Source: Sinohyriopsis cumingii
Taxonomy: Eukaryota; Mollusca; Bivalvia; Unionida; Unionidae
Length of the DNA stretch: 64,000 nucleotides
Direction of reading: 5' to 3'
NCBI GenBank assembly: GCA_028554795.2
Contig: CM068825.1
Location: forward strand, 159,895,398-159,959,397
Below are positions 35,395 through 48,659 of this stretch, piece by piece (position 1 is the stretch's first letter; each line of letters begins with the position of its first letter). Below the pieces are notes generated by a model that made no database searches, had not been told where the DNA came from, and saw nothing but the letters and a program-made list of their open reading frames with translations. A program made the position numbers and the translations under genes.

Positions 35395-35965
35395 TAGGCT
35401 TTTGCGATGAAGTCAGTAAAATCAGGCTTTTGTACGATGAAGACAGTAAAATCAGGCTTTTTTACGATGAAGACAGTAAAAATCAGGCTTTTGTTGTTGT
35501 TGTTGTTGTTGTGGGGTTTAACGCCATTTTGTTCGATGAAGACATGGCGGCCAGTATTAATGGTGGAGGAAGAACCCGGGAAAACCCCGGAAAGAACCAC
35601 TGACCCACGCAAAGCTACTGGCAAGCTTTCTCACATACCCACATTGGCCGAATCCGAGACTCAAACCCATACAGACAGAGGTGAGATGGCAGCGATCCGT
35701 AACGGAGAGCGCTTTAGACCACTCGGCCACTCGGGGTCCCCAAATCAGGCTTTTGTACTTTGAATACAGTAAAATCAGGCTTTTTTACGATGAAAACAGT
35801 AAAAATCAGGCTTTTGTACGATGCAGACAGTAAAATCGGGCTTTTGTTCGATGAAGACAGTAAAAGCAGGCTTGTTTACGATGAAGACAGTAAAATCAGC
35901 CTTTTTACGATGACGACAGTAAAATCAGGCTTTTTTACGATGAAGATAGTAAAATCAGAAAGAAA
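35395..35965. repeat. 30-bp tandem repeat interrupted by a SINE
   Basis: Units of about 30 bp (AAAATCAGGCTTTTGTACGA followed by TGAAGACAGT) occur about three to four times before 35495 and about seven times after 35741. The period is a multiple of three, so frames stay open (VKSGFCTMKT-like), but I regard this as non-coding. Confidence 0.85.
35495..35741 (-). mobile_element. Full-length tRNA-derived SINE (family S1) with 15-bp duplication
   Basis: On the - strand the head begins GGGGACCCCGAGTGGCCGAG, continues TGGTCTAAAGCGCT (A box) and contains GGGTTTGAGTCTCGG (B box), like a Leu/Ser-type tRNA. The body carries GGTTCTTTCCGGGG and TGGCCGCCATGTC, and the 3' tail is (AAC)n. AAATCAGGCTTTTGT flanks it on both sides (35480-35494 and 35742-35756), as expected for LINE-driven insertion, although the host tandem repeat itself could also supply this match. 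Confidence 0.85.
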
Positions 35966-38900
35966 TGGAAAAATGTATATTCTATTATACTCAAGTGTAA
36001 AGATCAGTAAGATTAGAAATGTATTGTATTTGACGTTGCATCAAACACGTATATCCTGCTCGAATTCTTTTTGGCATTATATTATTTACGCATATAATCC
36101 TCAGAGTGTTTTCAGCCTACGGTTCATTTCTTTCGCCGTCGTTTAGGATTTAAGGAACAACGCCATTTTTGGCAAATGACCTTTATCATTATATATTCTT
36201 TCGCGATATTCCTCGCCCCCACTAAATATTACTTCCAACTGCCCATACTTCTCGTTTTCTATCATTTTCAATTAAGGTTAGTAATAAAGTCGTAGAGCTA
36301 TATCCTCCGAACTCCAGTGCAACATCTTTTTTAGAACAATCTACTCAAACACAAGCAAAATAGAAAAGTGTGTTCTTAAAATCTATATTTGTGTATTTAT
36401 TGTATCTCACGGAAAAGGAAAAAAAAAAGAAACGAATACAGATTCCTGCAGCATTGGGGGTTTAAGGAGTCGATGTTTCAGCGGAACATCATTTGTATGT
36501 GAACCCAAAGGGTTATCTCCAAGGAAGAGGGTGAGAAGCGGGGAAGAAATCGACACTTGTACATACGGCCCGGCCATATGACCACATGCCGCACAAAGTC
36601 CTTCGTCTATTAGGACTCACGGTACTAATTCAGTTCAGACAGTAAACCTATGCAAAAACCATGATATTAAAAATTCAATAACTTTAAATTTCTGAGTGCT
36701 CATGATAAACCTATATTTATCAGTAAAGATGAAACATGGGTGTCAGCTTCTGTGTAGAGAAAGGGGTATGAGCCGCGGCATTTTCTAGGCCTACGTGTGT
36801 TTGAAACATGTGCTTTCAATTCCATACCAAACAGTCAGGTGCTAATTTCAGTAATGAGTGTTTCAAATTCAAGACGGTTACAAGCTGAAATTTCATCAAT
36901 AAAATAATGTCTCTGTTTTTTTCAGTTACAACTTGGATAAGCTCTCAAAAGATTATTTAACCTTAAAAAAAAAATAACTTACATTATTAACCAAGACTGG
37001 CCAGATAAATCATATATACTCTATTTTATGTTCACCCTTTGCCAGGCTGGTTCTCATTTTTCCATATAATTAGTACCGTGTGCCCATTGCGGCATTGGTG
37101 CCAGTGTGAGACGCGCGCGTGTGTGTGTGTGTGTGTGTGTGTTACTCTCATATTTCCACTACATTATACCAGGAACGGAACTATCAATATAGGGGGGGCG
37201 TAAACATGTAAGTAATGGAATGGGTCTGTGGTATATAAGCGATATATTTGAACCTCCTAAACTTTAGTATATCCAGTGCATATTTTAACAAATTAACTGT
37301 ACATAGGACTCTGTGAAAGTCTGCTTGCATCTCACTTATTTTTTTTTGGGGGGGGGAGAATGGGTAACGCGGGGTTATACGCCCGTTATAATACGGCTCT
37401 CTTGCAAGTTGTTTTTTAAAATATATTTATGCAATTAAGCATGCAGACTGTGTAGATAATAATTGTTTAGATGAAAGGAGACACTAGAATAAATCCGGTT
37501 TCAAGTTTGGATAGAGTGGTGGGGTCACTTAAAGTATGCATACATCTGCTAAGGACAGAGCTTGTCGCATCACTTATACATGGAAGCAAGCTTTTTTATC
37601 AGTGACGTTTTTAGTAGGATTGTTTCCGTTTTGACTTCATGGTAAAACAATCTCTAAGAATGACACAAATTTATTTAAAATCCCATTTTACGGACAGTGT
37701 TATTGAATATTTTCCAATGTATTGAGTGTCGGGTGACTCAGGTCTATAATTCCCACTCTGGGTGAGCTTTAGTCGACAGAATAATTGGGTCTATTGTTAA
37801 CTCTATGCCAGTACCAGTCAGCCAATGGCCTTATGATCGTACAAGGTGTTTTTTTTCCCAAACTTTCTAAAGACTTCTATTTTGTACATAAAGCTGATCT
37901 GAATAGGTCTACCTGTGCACTATTTATTTGGTCTCAGTGAGAGTAATGTACAATGACTGTCACGCGGCGAGAAAAATAACTCCTCAGATGACGGGTATTT
38001 AGAGGCCTCCGAAGGGATGGGCAATAAATGCCATTTCGTTTAAATCATAACGAATAGCGTTAAGTGCGGTTATTCTCATTATCCATCCATTGCAATTATG
38101 AGTTTGAGATTGATCTATTTTACTACTGGAATCGTTAAATAAATCTTTACGTAATAAAAGCACATTTAACTCGAATTTCATCACTTACCCCTCGACGCTC
38201 TTGACGCAGTCCGACGATGTGCATGCATTGAATTGGGTTAGCACGAGATCCTCATGTAATGTCAGTAATCAAAGGGGTCAATTTAGTGTTTCATACCAGG
38301 TAATTAAGGATGTCCTTGGAGAGGACAATGGTGTCAAGTTGCCCAGCAAAGCGTATGCATCAGAACACCTTTACAGTGTATAACTACTTGAATTATTAGT
38401 GGATGGGTGGTCCGTGCCAATTTGAAGAACTTTCGATTTCTTCTGTAGAGACCGTAAATGGAATACAAACACGAGAAAACTGTGGAAACATAAAACTAAC
38501 CGCTTGAAGGTAATGTATTTAACAAATACCTCTTATGCTAAGTTCTCATAAATATAAATCATATAGGTAAAATTTATGGCATTAGAAGTCATGTCTCGTC
38601 TTATGTATGTACTATATTAAAAGTATCTGGAGAGGAAACTAAAATTGCCACATCACCTTTGAATGAAAACCACCAATCAGACATTGTTTAAAATTGGAAG
38701 GTGTAGAGTGGTGCGTACAATATTCAGACAAATATATGTGTGTTTGAATGGCTATCAATGAATGAAATTGCAATAATTAAACACGTATACCTTACAAATG
38801 AATTGTACTGTTTGCAATCAACAGTCTGGAAAATACTGTAATCAATTCCTCATCTGAACATGTAATCAGCTGCATGGAACAAGCGTCACAAGTTTTAATC

Positions 38901-40470
38901 AAAGATCTGGACTTGCGTGTTACACAGAAATCTCCATTTAAGATGGTTCAGAATTTTATCCGTTTCCTTCTAAAATATAAAAGTCCGATACTGCTTGCTG
39001 TTCGTGCTTGTACAAAACTCACTTACTACACACTTCATAATCAAGTCAAACACAAAATCCAACTTGAAGTTCGATATCCGTCTTGATCTGGAAATTTCTG
39101 AGAATTCCATCCTTCCGATATCTATTTTTCGTCACCAACACATTTCCATATGTCTGCGATAGATTCAGCTGAAGAAATATACGTGAACGTTGTTATCCCC
39201 TATACTACAGTTGCTACGACAAGTATCGTTAAACAGACTTTATCTAATACCGAACGTCAAGACGTTCCTTTGCCGCTTTGGTAGACACAATGCAACGGAC
39301 TTGGCGCTCCAGTTCCTTCTGTTGTCAGTGGCAGGTGGTCAACCTTGCAGTTCCATAATTAGTTAGGGAAAATACAGATCACAGTGCCTGGGAATTACCT
39401 TTTCAACATGTGTCCTGTACGTTTGACTAATCATCCAAGACCAAAGGTCGTAGAATTCGAAGCCGATACTCCTCGCATAGTATACCGACTGAAAAGTTAC
39501 TAGACCGTTGATGGCAAAACAAGGACCAGCCGTCAGCGCTGCATTGCAACTGTAGTATGCTAAATATGTGCATTTTCTCTCAACACAAAATTAATCAGCA
39601 AGACAAACCAACGAGAGTTTTGAAACATGCTAAATTTGTTTCCAAAACATACAGCATAATAGTCTGTAATGACGTCACCAACATACCCAGTGGTTCATCA
39701 TCGGCGTTTCATGTTCATTTTAATTATATATATTGTCTTTCCAAGAGAAAATAGTGCAGTACCAAATGCTACGAGACCGACCGTTTGAGGGGTGGTTGGG
39801 TGCAGAGCATGTGACTTCTTTAAAAGAAAAGATCCAGCCTCAAACACGCTTGAACAAATTGTCTAGATTCTCATTTGTAAAAGAAAGGAAAAACAAATAA
39901 TTATATGTACAATAATAGTTTTAGTGATAGAGAAAAATATGTGAGTTTGAAACAAAATTCCAGGTTTACACAAACAGACACACACACAGACACACACACA
40001 ATTAAACGGTCGATGCCTAATGAAACGCTGACAGATTTTTCAAGCAAGGCGTCATGTCAATGTTACCATGTTACATAACACAAGCTGGAAATATAACAAC
40101 CATTATCCATCTTTTTACATTATTTGGTTTAAATCGTCATCCATTGATAGTATATTTCATAACCAAAATATCGCCGATGTATTTATGTTCGTTTATATAA
40201 ATTTTATAACGGGTTTCTAAATTTATTATTGTTGTTTGGGGTTTTTTTTGGTGGGATTTTTTCTGCGAAGACAAAAAATGAAAGATTTAAACGTTGAGGG
40301 ACTGACACACGCACACACACACACACACCTTTATGTACAGAGCATCTCTTGTTTACACTGACAAAGTATTATCTTAAAAGAACCTTAATTCGTTAATCCC
40401 GTACATGGCCATGTCCCCGTCATGTATCGAATCATCTGCTTGTAAACGGAACGAAGAAGGAATGTATGTA
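35966..40470. other. Long non-coding region with minor simple repeats
   Basis: Contains (GT)n at about 37116-37141 and several G runs near 37190 and 37350. No gene recognised. Confidence 0.4.
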
Positions 40471-40473
40471 CGA

Positions 40474-40477
<4 letters not shown>

Positions 40478-40523
<46 letters not shown>
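40478..40523. repeat. (GT)n(GA)n microsatellite at a SINE 3' end
   Basis: About 8 GT units then about 14 GA units, directly abutting the tail of the S2 SINE that follows. Confidence 0.95.
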
Positions 40524-40527
<4 letters not shown>

Positions 40528-40825
40528 TAACGTAGCTTTAACAATTTTTCTGTCACATAGCTACCATGTCGGCAGTGTGACAGTCTATAGTGATGTCTAG
40601 CACTAAGGCATCATGCCGCAGACATGTGGCATCATGTCCCACCCAGTCACACTATCCTGACACCAGACACACCAGTTCTAACACTAATCTCTTAATGCTG
40701 AGCGCCAAACGAGGCAGTTGCAAGTACCATTGTTACAAGTCTTTGGTACAATTCTGCCGGGGTTCGAACACGCGACCATTCGCACATGAGGCGGACGTTC
40801 GGCCCGATTAACCACCTAGAAGGAA
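40524..40825 (-). mobile_element. tRNA-derived SINE (family S2)
   Basis: On the - strand the head reads AGGTGGTTAATCGGGCCGAA then GTGTTCGAACCCCGGC (B box). The body has GTGACTGGGTGGGACATGAT, and the end is ACTGCCGACATGGTAGC and AAAGCTACGTTATAAATC. The same modules recur at 41.6, 58.6 and 60.1 kb. Confidence 0.8.
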
Positions 40826-41554
40826 AGAATACTACAAAAAGCGGAATAAGTATATTGGATATAGTGCATCAATATTACATGTTACAAGGAAATAGTTTTC
40901 TCGTGACAAAACCCTTCCCAAATGGCAAACGAAGCATGAAAATTGATGTTTAATTTCTTTTGGTCATCGCAGTTGGATATTTGCTTGACCCAGTCAATAC
41001 AAACAGTGTTATTTCTTCTTCTGTACCTTACTTGCATCTATTTAACAACAAAATGAGAACATTTATGACTGGACCGAATACTTTTATCTCATCTCCTCTA
41101 ATCAGTCTCTCAGTTACTGCTCACTGCAGAGAGAGAGGGAGAGGTTGTTCTTTTGTGAAGATTCTGACCTTAAAAAAGTGGAATTTGGAGGGGTGATATG
41201 AATTCTTCCGTCACAAGTAAGTTTTGGGATTGTTCTAGTGTGTATATAGTAGCAATCGACTACACCTCAGTAAGATATTGGCTATATGGTGCCAACTCAA
41301 AGAAAAGTTCCAAGAGTGCAAATGGATTTTTCTAGAGATACCTAAAGTATCTTATTTTCATATATGATGACTTTAACAACATTTGGCATGCGACTTTTCA
41401 AGCTCACGCCTGGCGATTGTATTTATAAGCAGCATGTTTATGGAATACTATTGAAAATTTCTTCCTGTGGAGAAAAACTAAATTTGTCCATAACATGGAT
41501 TTCATAGTGTTTACGCAACAACCACTTGGATCTTAAGCGTGCGTGAACGCGCGC

Positions 41555-41555
<1 letters not shown>

Positions 41556-41600
<45 letters not shown>

Positions 41601-41604
41601 GTGA
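41556..41604. repeat. (GT)n microsatellite at a SINE 3' end
   Basis: About 24 GT units with one GC interruption, next to the S2 tail. Confidence 0.95.
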
Positions 41605-41905
41605 TTTGGATTTTTGACGTAGTTTTAAGATATTTTGAGTCATATCGTTAAGACGTCAACAGTGTGGCACCTTATAGCGATGTCTAGCACTGGGGTATCA
41701 TGCTGCAGATATGTAGTATGATGTCCCACCCAGTCACATTATCCTGACACCTGGCCGACCAGACCTAACACTACCCACCTAATGCTGAGCACCAAGCGAG
41801 GCAGCTGTTTGTACCATATTTATAAGTCGTTGGTATGACTCAGACGTGGTTCGAACCCGCGACCTCACACATCCGAGGCGCTATCTTAAGCGTCGCAAAA
41901 CTGGT
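41605..41905 (-). mobile_element. tRNA-derived SINE (family S2)
   Basis: On the - strand: AAGATAGCGCCTCGGATGTG, GTCGCGGGTTCGAACCACG (B box), TGTCAGGATAATGTGACTGG, and the end ACTGTTGACGTCTTAACG. About 300 bp, close to the other full-length S2 copies. Confidence 0.8.
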
Positions 41906-42508
41906 AGCTTTTATTTATATGTAGTTACCTGCGGATTCATGTGCACTTGTAAATTACGTACTTGTTGAGAAGCGATCACCTGTTACTCTTCATCTTTTCT
42001 AAATATTCGCATTATAGTTCCCATGTGTGCTTGTAATCATGACCACGTAAAGTTCAAATAGCAGTAAACTTGAAGTTACTTTATTTTGAATCTATCCAGA
42101 GAAAGCTGATACCTCTAAAATACCCTGTATATAATTTCAGGTACCTTCAGATACGAATGTCAAGGATTTCAAAGACATTAACTGCGAGTGTAGAATAATG
42201 GGAATTTGAAATCTTCAGTCCCTGACAGCGACAAGAAAGTCTCGAGGTCACCGAATGATTGTGGGGCTACCTAATGGATGGATATTTGAGAAAACCGAGC
42301 CCGTCCTGGCAAACAAGATTGTACTGTAAGAAAAACAAAATAATTGGATTTATTTTTTGGGGCTCAGATGTAGAACATAAAATATAGAATGTCACTCAGC
42401 AAATGGTTTTATGTGGAATTTGCAACTTTCAAAAAGTATAAAGTTGAACATGAAACGATTGGTGTTTAAATGTAGGGCAGTTATGCAAATTAAAGCAACA
42501 ACAACAAC

Positions 42509-42509
42509 A

Positions 42510-42549
<40 letters not shown>
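42509..42549. repeat. (AAT)n microsatellite
   Basis: About 13 units following a short CAA run. Confidence 0.95.
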
Positions 42550-42789
42550 TGTTCATCACCTTTACCACCACCATTAAAAAGCAGTATGTTGTTAAAAACT
42601 GAATGCATGAGAACCAAGTATAAAGCAGATTCAAATATGGGTACAATTACGATAACTACTATAAACATCACAAAGTCGATGAAGTCACCGATGTGTGCAC
42701 ATAAAGTTTCTTTTAGAGCATAAAATAACAATATCTTCATTTCTATGTCAAATAATGAGTAAATGCATGGGATCCGCCAAATACTACCT

Positions 42790-43406
42790 CTTGTCAGAGT
42801 AATGGGTTTGTCAAAAGAAGAAAAAAATAGCATTGACTTGTCAGAGTAATGGGCTTGTCAAAAGAAGAAAAAAACTAGCATTGACTTGTCAGAGTAATCG
42901 GCTTGTCAAAAGAAAAAAAAACTAGCATTGACTTGTCAGAGTAATCGGCTTGTCAAAAGAAGAAACAAATAGCATTGACTTGTCAGAATAATCGGCTTGT
43001 CAAAAGAAACAAAGATGGCATTCACTTGTCAGAGTAATGGGCTTGTCAAAAAAAGACACCAAAAAATAGCATTCACTTGTTAGAGTAATGGGTTTCTCAA
43101 AAGAAGAAAATGGCATTAACTTGTCGGAGTAATGGGCTTGTCAAAACAAAACAAAAACAGCATTGACTTATCAGAGTAATGGGCTTGTCAAAAGAAGAAA
43201 AAAATAACATTAACTTGTCAGAGTAATGGGCTTGTTAAAATAAAAAGTATAGCATTGACTTGTCAGAGTAGTAGGCTTGTCAAAAGAAGAAGAAAAAAAT
43301 AGCATTGACTTGTCAGAGTAATGGGCTTGTCAAAAGAAAGAAAAAAACTAGCATTGACTTGTCAGAGTAATGGGCTTGTCAAATGAAGAAGAAAAATAGC
43401 GTTGAC
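42790..43406. repeat. 48-bp tandem array, 13 copies
   Basis: Units carry TTGTCAGAGTAATGGGCTTG then TCAAAAGAAG, a variable A-rich stretch and TAGCATTGAC. TTGTCA occurs twice per unit. Unit length varies 44-53 bp because of the A-rich part. Confidence 0.92.
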
Positions 43407-43694
43407 TAACATTTAACACCAAGTTGACGATATCAACATCGCTATGTCTCACATTGTTCTCAACAACAAAAATTTCGATACACGATTAGTACGTAAGGTG
43501 GGGGGGTATTCGATGCAAATCCGTATACGTTTCACACAATGGCCACTTGAAAAATGTCAGTTTGGACCCTCTGATCCCAATGTAGACCATGACCCACTCG
43601 TTTAAATCAAAATCAGTCAGCATAATACAATATTTTCCCATTAAACAAATTTAAAATTTTATGGGAACTGAGATTTTAGTATACTTCACGTTTT

Positions 43695-44031
43695 GACCCA
43701 GGAGACAGGACGTAAAATACTATACCCCTCTTGCAAACAGTTATCACTTGGACCCAGGGATGGGACGTAAAAGGCTATACCCTTCTTTTACATGGTTATC
43801 TTTGGACTCAGGGGACAGAACGTAAAAGGTCACACCCCTCTTGTACATGGTTATCATTTGGACCCATGGGATGGGACGTCAAAATGTACACCCCTCTTGT
43901 ACATGGTTATCATTTGGACCCAGTGGATGGAACGTAAAAAGTTGTACTCTTCTTGTACACGGTTATCATTTTGACCCAGGGGATGGGACGTCAAACATTG
44001 CATCCCTCTTGTACATGATTATAAGCTGGAA
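43695..44031. repeat. 56-bp tandem array, six copies
   Basis: Units carry GACCCAGGGGATGGGACGT, a variable AAAA stretch, then CCCCTCTTGTACATGGTTAT and CATTTG. Open frames across it are artefacts. Confidence 0.9.
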
Positions 44032-44159
44032 CAGTATAGTGCGATGTTTAGCACATTTTCACCTTCCAGTTCAAAAATATGCACCGGTATGCATAGGGTT
44101 GAATGGCACATCGTTACAATCCAGACTATATTATGCCATGTAAGATTAAGCATCCGCCG

Positions 44160-44570
44160 AATAGGTATGTAAAATAAAGTTAAAGGCAAAAGAAAGTAGA
44201 CTCCTCACAATACATTAAATTTCAGGTATCCACTAACAGGTATGAAGTTAAAGGCAAAAGAAGGTAGACTTCTCACAATATAGTATAAATGTTTAAGTAT
44301 CCCCAAATAGGTATGCAAAACAGAGATAAAGGCAAAACAATGTAGACTCCTCACAATACATTAAAGTTTAGGTATCCCCAAAAAGAAATGCAAATTAAGT
44401 TAAAGGCAAAGAAGGCAGACTCCTCAAAATTGATCAAAGTTTAGGTATCCCCAAATAGGTATGCAAAAAAGGTAAAGGCAAAAGAAGGTGGACTCCTCAC
44501 AATATAGTGTAAACGTTGAGGTGTCCCCAAATAGGTATGCAAAATAGAGATAACCTCTCCACAATACAGT
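44160..44570. repeat. 72-76-bp tandem array, about 5.5 copies
   Basis: Units carry ATAGGTATGCAAAA, GTTAAAGGCAAAAGAAGGTA, GACTCCTCACAATA and GTATCCCCAA. Confidence 0.9.
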
Positions 44571-44784
44571 GTCAAATCATTTAAATAAACAGCAATACTT
44601 TGTAAAGTTCAAGACTTTCTCAGCACCCCAGGGGAAAAGGTTGTGGCTGTTACTGAATGCAGTAAGGCCTATTCCACATATCCGATCTCGCATGGGATCG
44701 GTTCAAGATAAGAAATAATAAAAGAAAGACGGAAGAGATAATATGACTTTTTTATTGCAGATTATAAGGCACCATAGAACAAAC

Positions 44785-46540
44785 TAAAACTGAAATATGC
44801 ATTGTCATATCAAACTGAAATGCATTGTCATATCAAACTGAAATGCATTGTCATATCAAACTGAAGTGCATTGTCATATCAAACTGAAATGCATTGTCGT
44901 ATCAAACTGAAGTGCATTGTCATATCAAACTGAAATGCATTGTCATATCAAACTGAAATGCATTGTCATATCAAACAGAAATGCATTGTCATATCAAACT
45001 GAAATGCATTGTCATATCAAACAGAAATGCATTGTCATATCAATCTGAAATGCATCGTCATATCAGTCTGAAAATCATTGTCATCTCAAACTTAAATGCA
45101 TTGTCATATCAAACTGAAATGCATCGTCATATCAGTCTGAAAATCATTGTCATATCAAACTGAAATGCATTGTCATATCAAACAGAAATGCATTGTCATA
45201 TCAATCTGAAATGCATCGTCATATCAGTCTGAAAATCATTGTCATCTCAAACTTAAATGCATTGTCATATCAAACTGAAATGCATTGTCATATCAATCTG
45301 AAATGCACTGTCATAACAAACTGAACTGCATTGTCGTATCAATCTGAAATGCATTGTCATATCAAGCTAAAATACATTGTCGTATCAATCTGAAATGCAT
45401 TGTCATATCAAACTAAAATACATTGTCATATCAAACTGAAATGCATTGTCATATCAAACTAAAATACATTGTCATAGCAAACTGAAATGCATTGTCAAAT
45501 CAATCTGAAATGCATTGTCATATCAAACTAAAATACATTGTCATATCAAACTGAAATGCATTGTCATATCAATCTGAAATGCATTGTCATATCAAACTGA
45601 AGTGCATTGTCACATCAAACTGAAATGCATTGTCATATCAATCTGAAATGCATTGTCATATCAAACTGAAATGCATTTCATATCAATCTGAAATGCGTTG
45701 TTGTATCAATATGAAATGCATTGTCATATCAATCTGAAATGCGTTGTCATATCAAACTGAAATGCATTGTCATATCAATCTGAAATGCGTTGTCATATCA
45801 ATCTGAAATGCATTGTCATATCAATCTGAAATGCGTTGTTGTATCAATATGAAATGCATTGTCATATCAATCTGAAATGCGTTGTCATATCAAACTGAAA
45901 TGCATTGTCATATCAATATGAAATGCATTGTCATATCAAACTGAAGTGCATTGTCACATCTAACTGAAATGCATTGTCATATCAATCTGAAATGCGTTGT
46001 TGTATCAATATGAAATGCATTGTCATATCAATCTGAAATGCGTTGTCATATCAAGCTGAAATGCATTGTCATATCAATCTGAAATGCATTGTCATATCAA
46101 ACTGAAATGCATTTCATATCAATCTGAAATGCGTTGTTGTATCAATATGAAATGCATTGTCATATCAATCTGAAATGCGTTGTCATATCAAACTGAAATG
46201 CATTGTCATATCAATCTGAAATGCGTTGTCATATCAATCTGAAATGCATTGTCATATCAATCTGAAATGCGTTGTTGTATCAATATGAAATGCATTGTCA
46301 TATCAATCTGAAATGAGTTGTTGTATCAATATGAAATGCATTGTCATATCAAACTGAAATGCATTGTCGTATCAATCTGAAATGCGTTGTCATATCAAAC
46401 TGAAATGCATTGTCATATCAATCTGAAATGCGTTGTCATATCAAACTGAAATGCATTTCATATCAATCTGAAATGCGTTGTCATATCAAACTGAAATGCA
46501 TTGTCATATCAATCTTAAATGCGTTGTCATATCAAATTAA
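44785..46540. repeat. 23-bp satellite-like array, about 76 copies
   Basis: The unit contains GAAATGCATTGTCATATCAA plus CT. Variants are AATGCGTTG, TTGTATCAATATG and CAATCTG. In the right half, variants recur in blocks (for example a TTGTTGTATCAATATG unit followed by the same series of neighbours), giving a higher-order pattern. Confidence 0.95.
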
Positions 46541-46544
46541 GATA

Positions 46545-47269
46545 AAAGATACAGAGGTTGACACAATAATAAGACAACAGATATATAAGCAAATACTAAT
46601 TTTGTTGCTATAGCAAGATATGTAACAAAAATTACATCACACATCGTATAAAATTAATGTAGTCTATTTATCATAAACGATGCAATGATTGAAGTTAAAA
46701 TGGTATCGCTGCTAAAGAAGACAAACCAAACAAAACAGCTGGGGATAGAACGGAGCTATGGTATACTCATTGCCTTAAAAAGAAACAGTTAAATAATAAA
46801 ACAACAAATAAAAATAATAGTCTTTAAATCAAAGCACAAAAAAACAATATATTGAATGATTTCTTCTCCCGTGACTTTGCTGCACAACGCACCCCACCCT
46901 ACCTCACCCCCCATGATAATAATGTGCGTGGCCTGGATTGGGCTATGTGTGTTCATTATATCTTCCATAATACACTTTATTGTATATAAACACTCGCTCT
47001 TGTTGATTACAATCTTTGTTAGCTGTTGGATTTAGCTGTAGGGTCTTCAAAGACCTAGACGGTCATAAATGCATAGATTGATCCAATGCCTTCGGTCCTG
47101 TGTGAATTTAATGACCTTCAAGTTAAATTTGTATAGCTCCCTTTTACAAATACAAGACGGATAAAGGGAATAGATGTAAATATGAGAATCTGGGTTATGT
47201 TTGACATGTATTATTATGTTAAGAATACTATAAGCTGACACAAATCTCTCTCCCCATCTCTCCCTCAGC

Positions 47270-47270
<1 letters not shown>
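46545..47270. other. Non-coding, nothing recognised
   Basis: AT-rich spacer between the satellite and a TA microsatellite. Confidence 0.35.

Positions 47271-47271
<1 letters not shown>

Positions 47272-47360
<89 letters not shown>
47272..47360. repeat. (TA)n microsatellite
   Basis: About 44 units. Confidence 0.97.
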
Positions 47361-47363
<3 letters not shown>

Positions 47364-47702
47364 TGTGTATTTTTAAAATAAGGCATAGTGTTGAACCATG
47401 GGCACACAAAATAACGCACATTATAAAAAGAATCTGGACAATCTAATACATCTTGCAGTTATCCTTTTGCTCATATATTAACTTCCTACATGAAGATGTT
47501 AAGTTTATTTCATTGAGATAAACTTCCCAACACAACAAAATTACAAGTATCTATTCAAACAGTTCGCATCATTGTCTTTTTCCTCGCATTTGCGACAAGT
47601 GTTCATAGTCGTCGTCTTTTTAACAGAACTGTTGATGCGTTTTCATATTGGTATAAAGACACAAACAGCGACAGCAATCGCCATCATCATCACTTTCTTG
47701 AT

Positions 47703-47738
<36 letters not shown>

Positions 47739-47739
47739 C
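47703..47739. repeat. (GAT)n microsatellite
   Basis: About 12 units. Open frames coding Asp or Ile runs on either strand are artefacts. Confidence 0.93.
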
Positions 47740-47884
47740 GATATTGATGAGAAAAAGAAGATCATCAACAAAAACAACAAGGCCAGTCCCTAAATGTAAA
47801 ATGATTGACTTTGAATCTAATGTCAGAATGTTGAACCTACATGTTTCAGAGTAGGCGAAATACGGGTGTGGCTTTAAAAGCACT

Positions 47885-48650
47885 TATTATGTTCACACCC
47901 TGGAGGAAGTCGATTAGTTTCATAATGATTCATCCAAATTGGAAAGAAAATCCATCAAAGAGTTCAGTAAATATAAGCAAATGAAACAATTATAATCAAA
48001 ACTTCAGCCCAGTTTTACTATGACTATGACCTTGACCCCAAGTCAAAGGGTCAAACGAGGGTCTCTGAATTGCCTTAGTTTCATAGCAGTTCATTTCACC
48101 ACCGAAATAGCGATTGTTTTGCCTTGCTACCCAACAACGTATGCGTATTGATAGATTCGAGGGTATCATAGGCGCAAATCAGGAGCCATCTAATAAGAAA
48201 TATAAAGTAAAAGTGTAATTTTAACACATAACTTATTTGCAAATAAAATGTTGAGAAACAAATACAAATTAAAATTAAATATGAGGTCGTGTTTAACTTT
48301 TAAAAAATTGTATATCTACCAGACCAGTAATTTTATGTAGGATAATGAATGTCTACATGGGAGACAAGTCTTGCAATATATTCTCGATTCCTCGTCAAAA
48401 GTGCATTTTAAATTATTAAGTGTATCGTTCGTTTCAAATTTTTGTTCTTTGCTCTTTGTTAATTTGACTGCAAAAATGCGGAGAACCGCCCGGCCATTAC
48501 CACGTATGTATTTTTAAGTTGCATGGTGTTTACCTATCGGTTAAACTTTTCCCACGGTTTAAATAGGCTTTTAGATATTCTATTCTAGTGTATTTCCACC
48601 TGCATTAGAGCATCCAAATGAAATCTGGCGTCGAGAGACATTTTAAATAG
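47885..48650. other. Non-coding, possible old interspersed repeat
   Basis: Sequence near 47890-48075 with CACCCTGGAGGAAGTC and GACCTTGACCCCAAGTCAA resembles interspersed repeats common in bivalve genomes. This is an impression only; one copy is present here. Confidence 0.25.
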
Positions 48651-48659
48651 CAAATATTA

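Noticed and set aside
44963..46613. Frames of repeated HIKLKCI / SYQSEM peptides
   Set aside because: Three 23-bp units equal 69 bp, so frames stay open through the satellite by arithmetic; unit variants create stops elsewhere.
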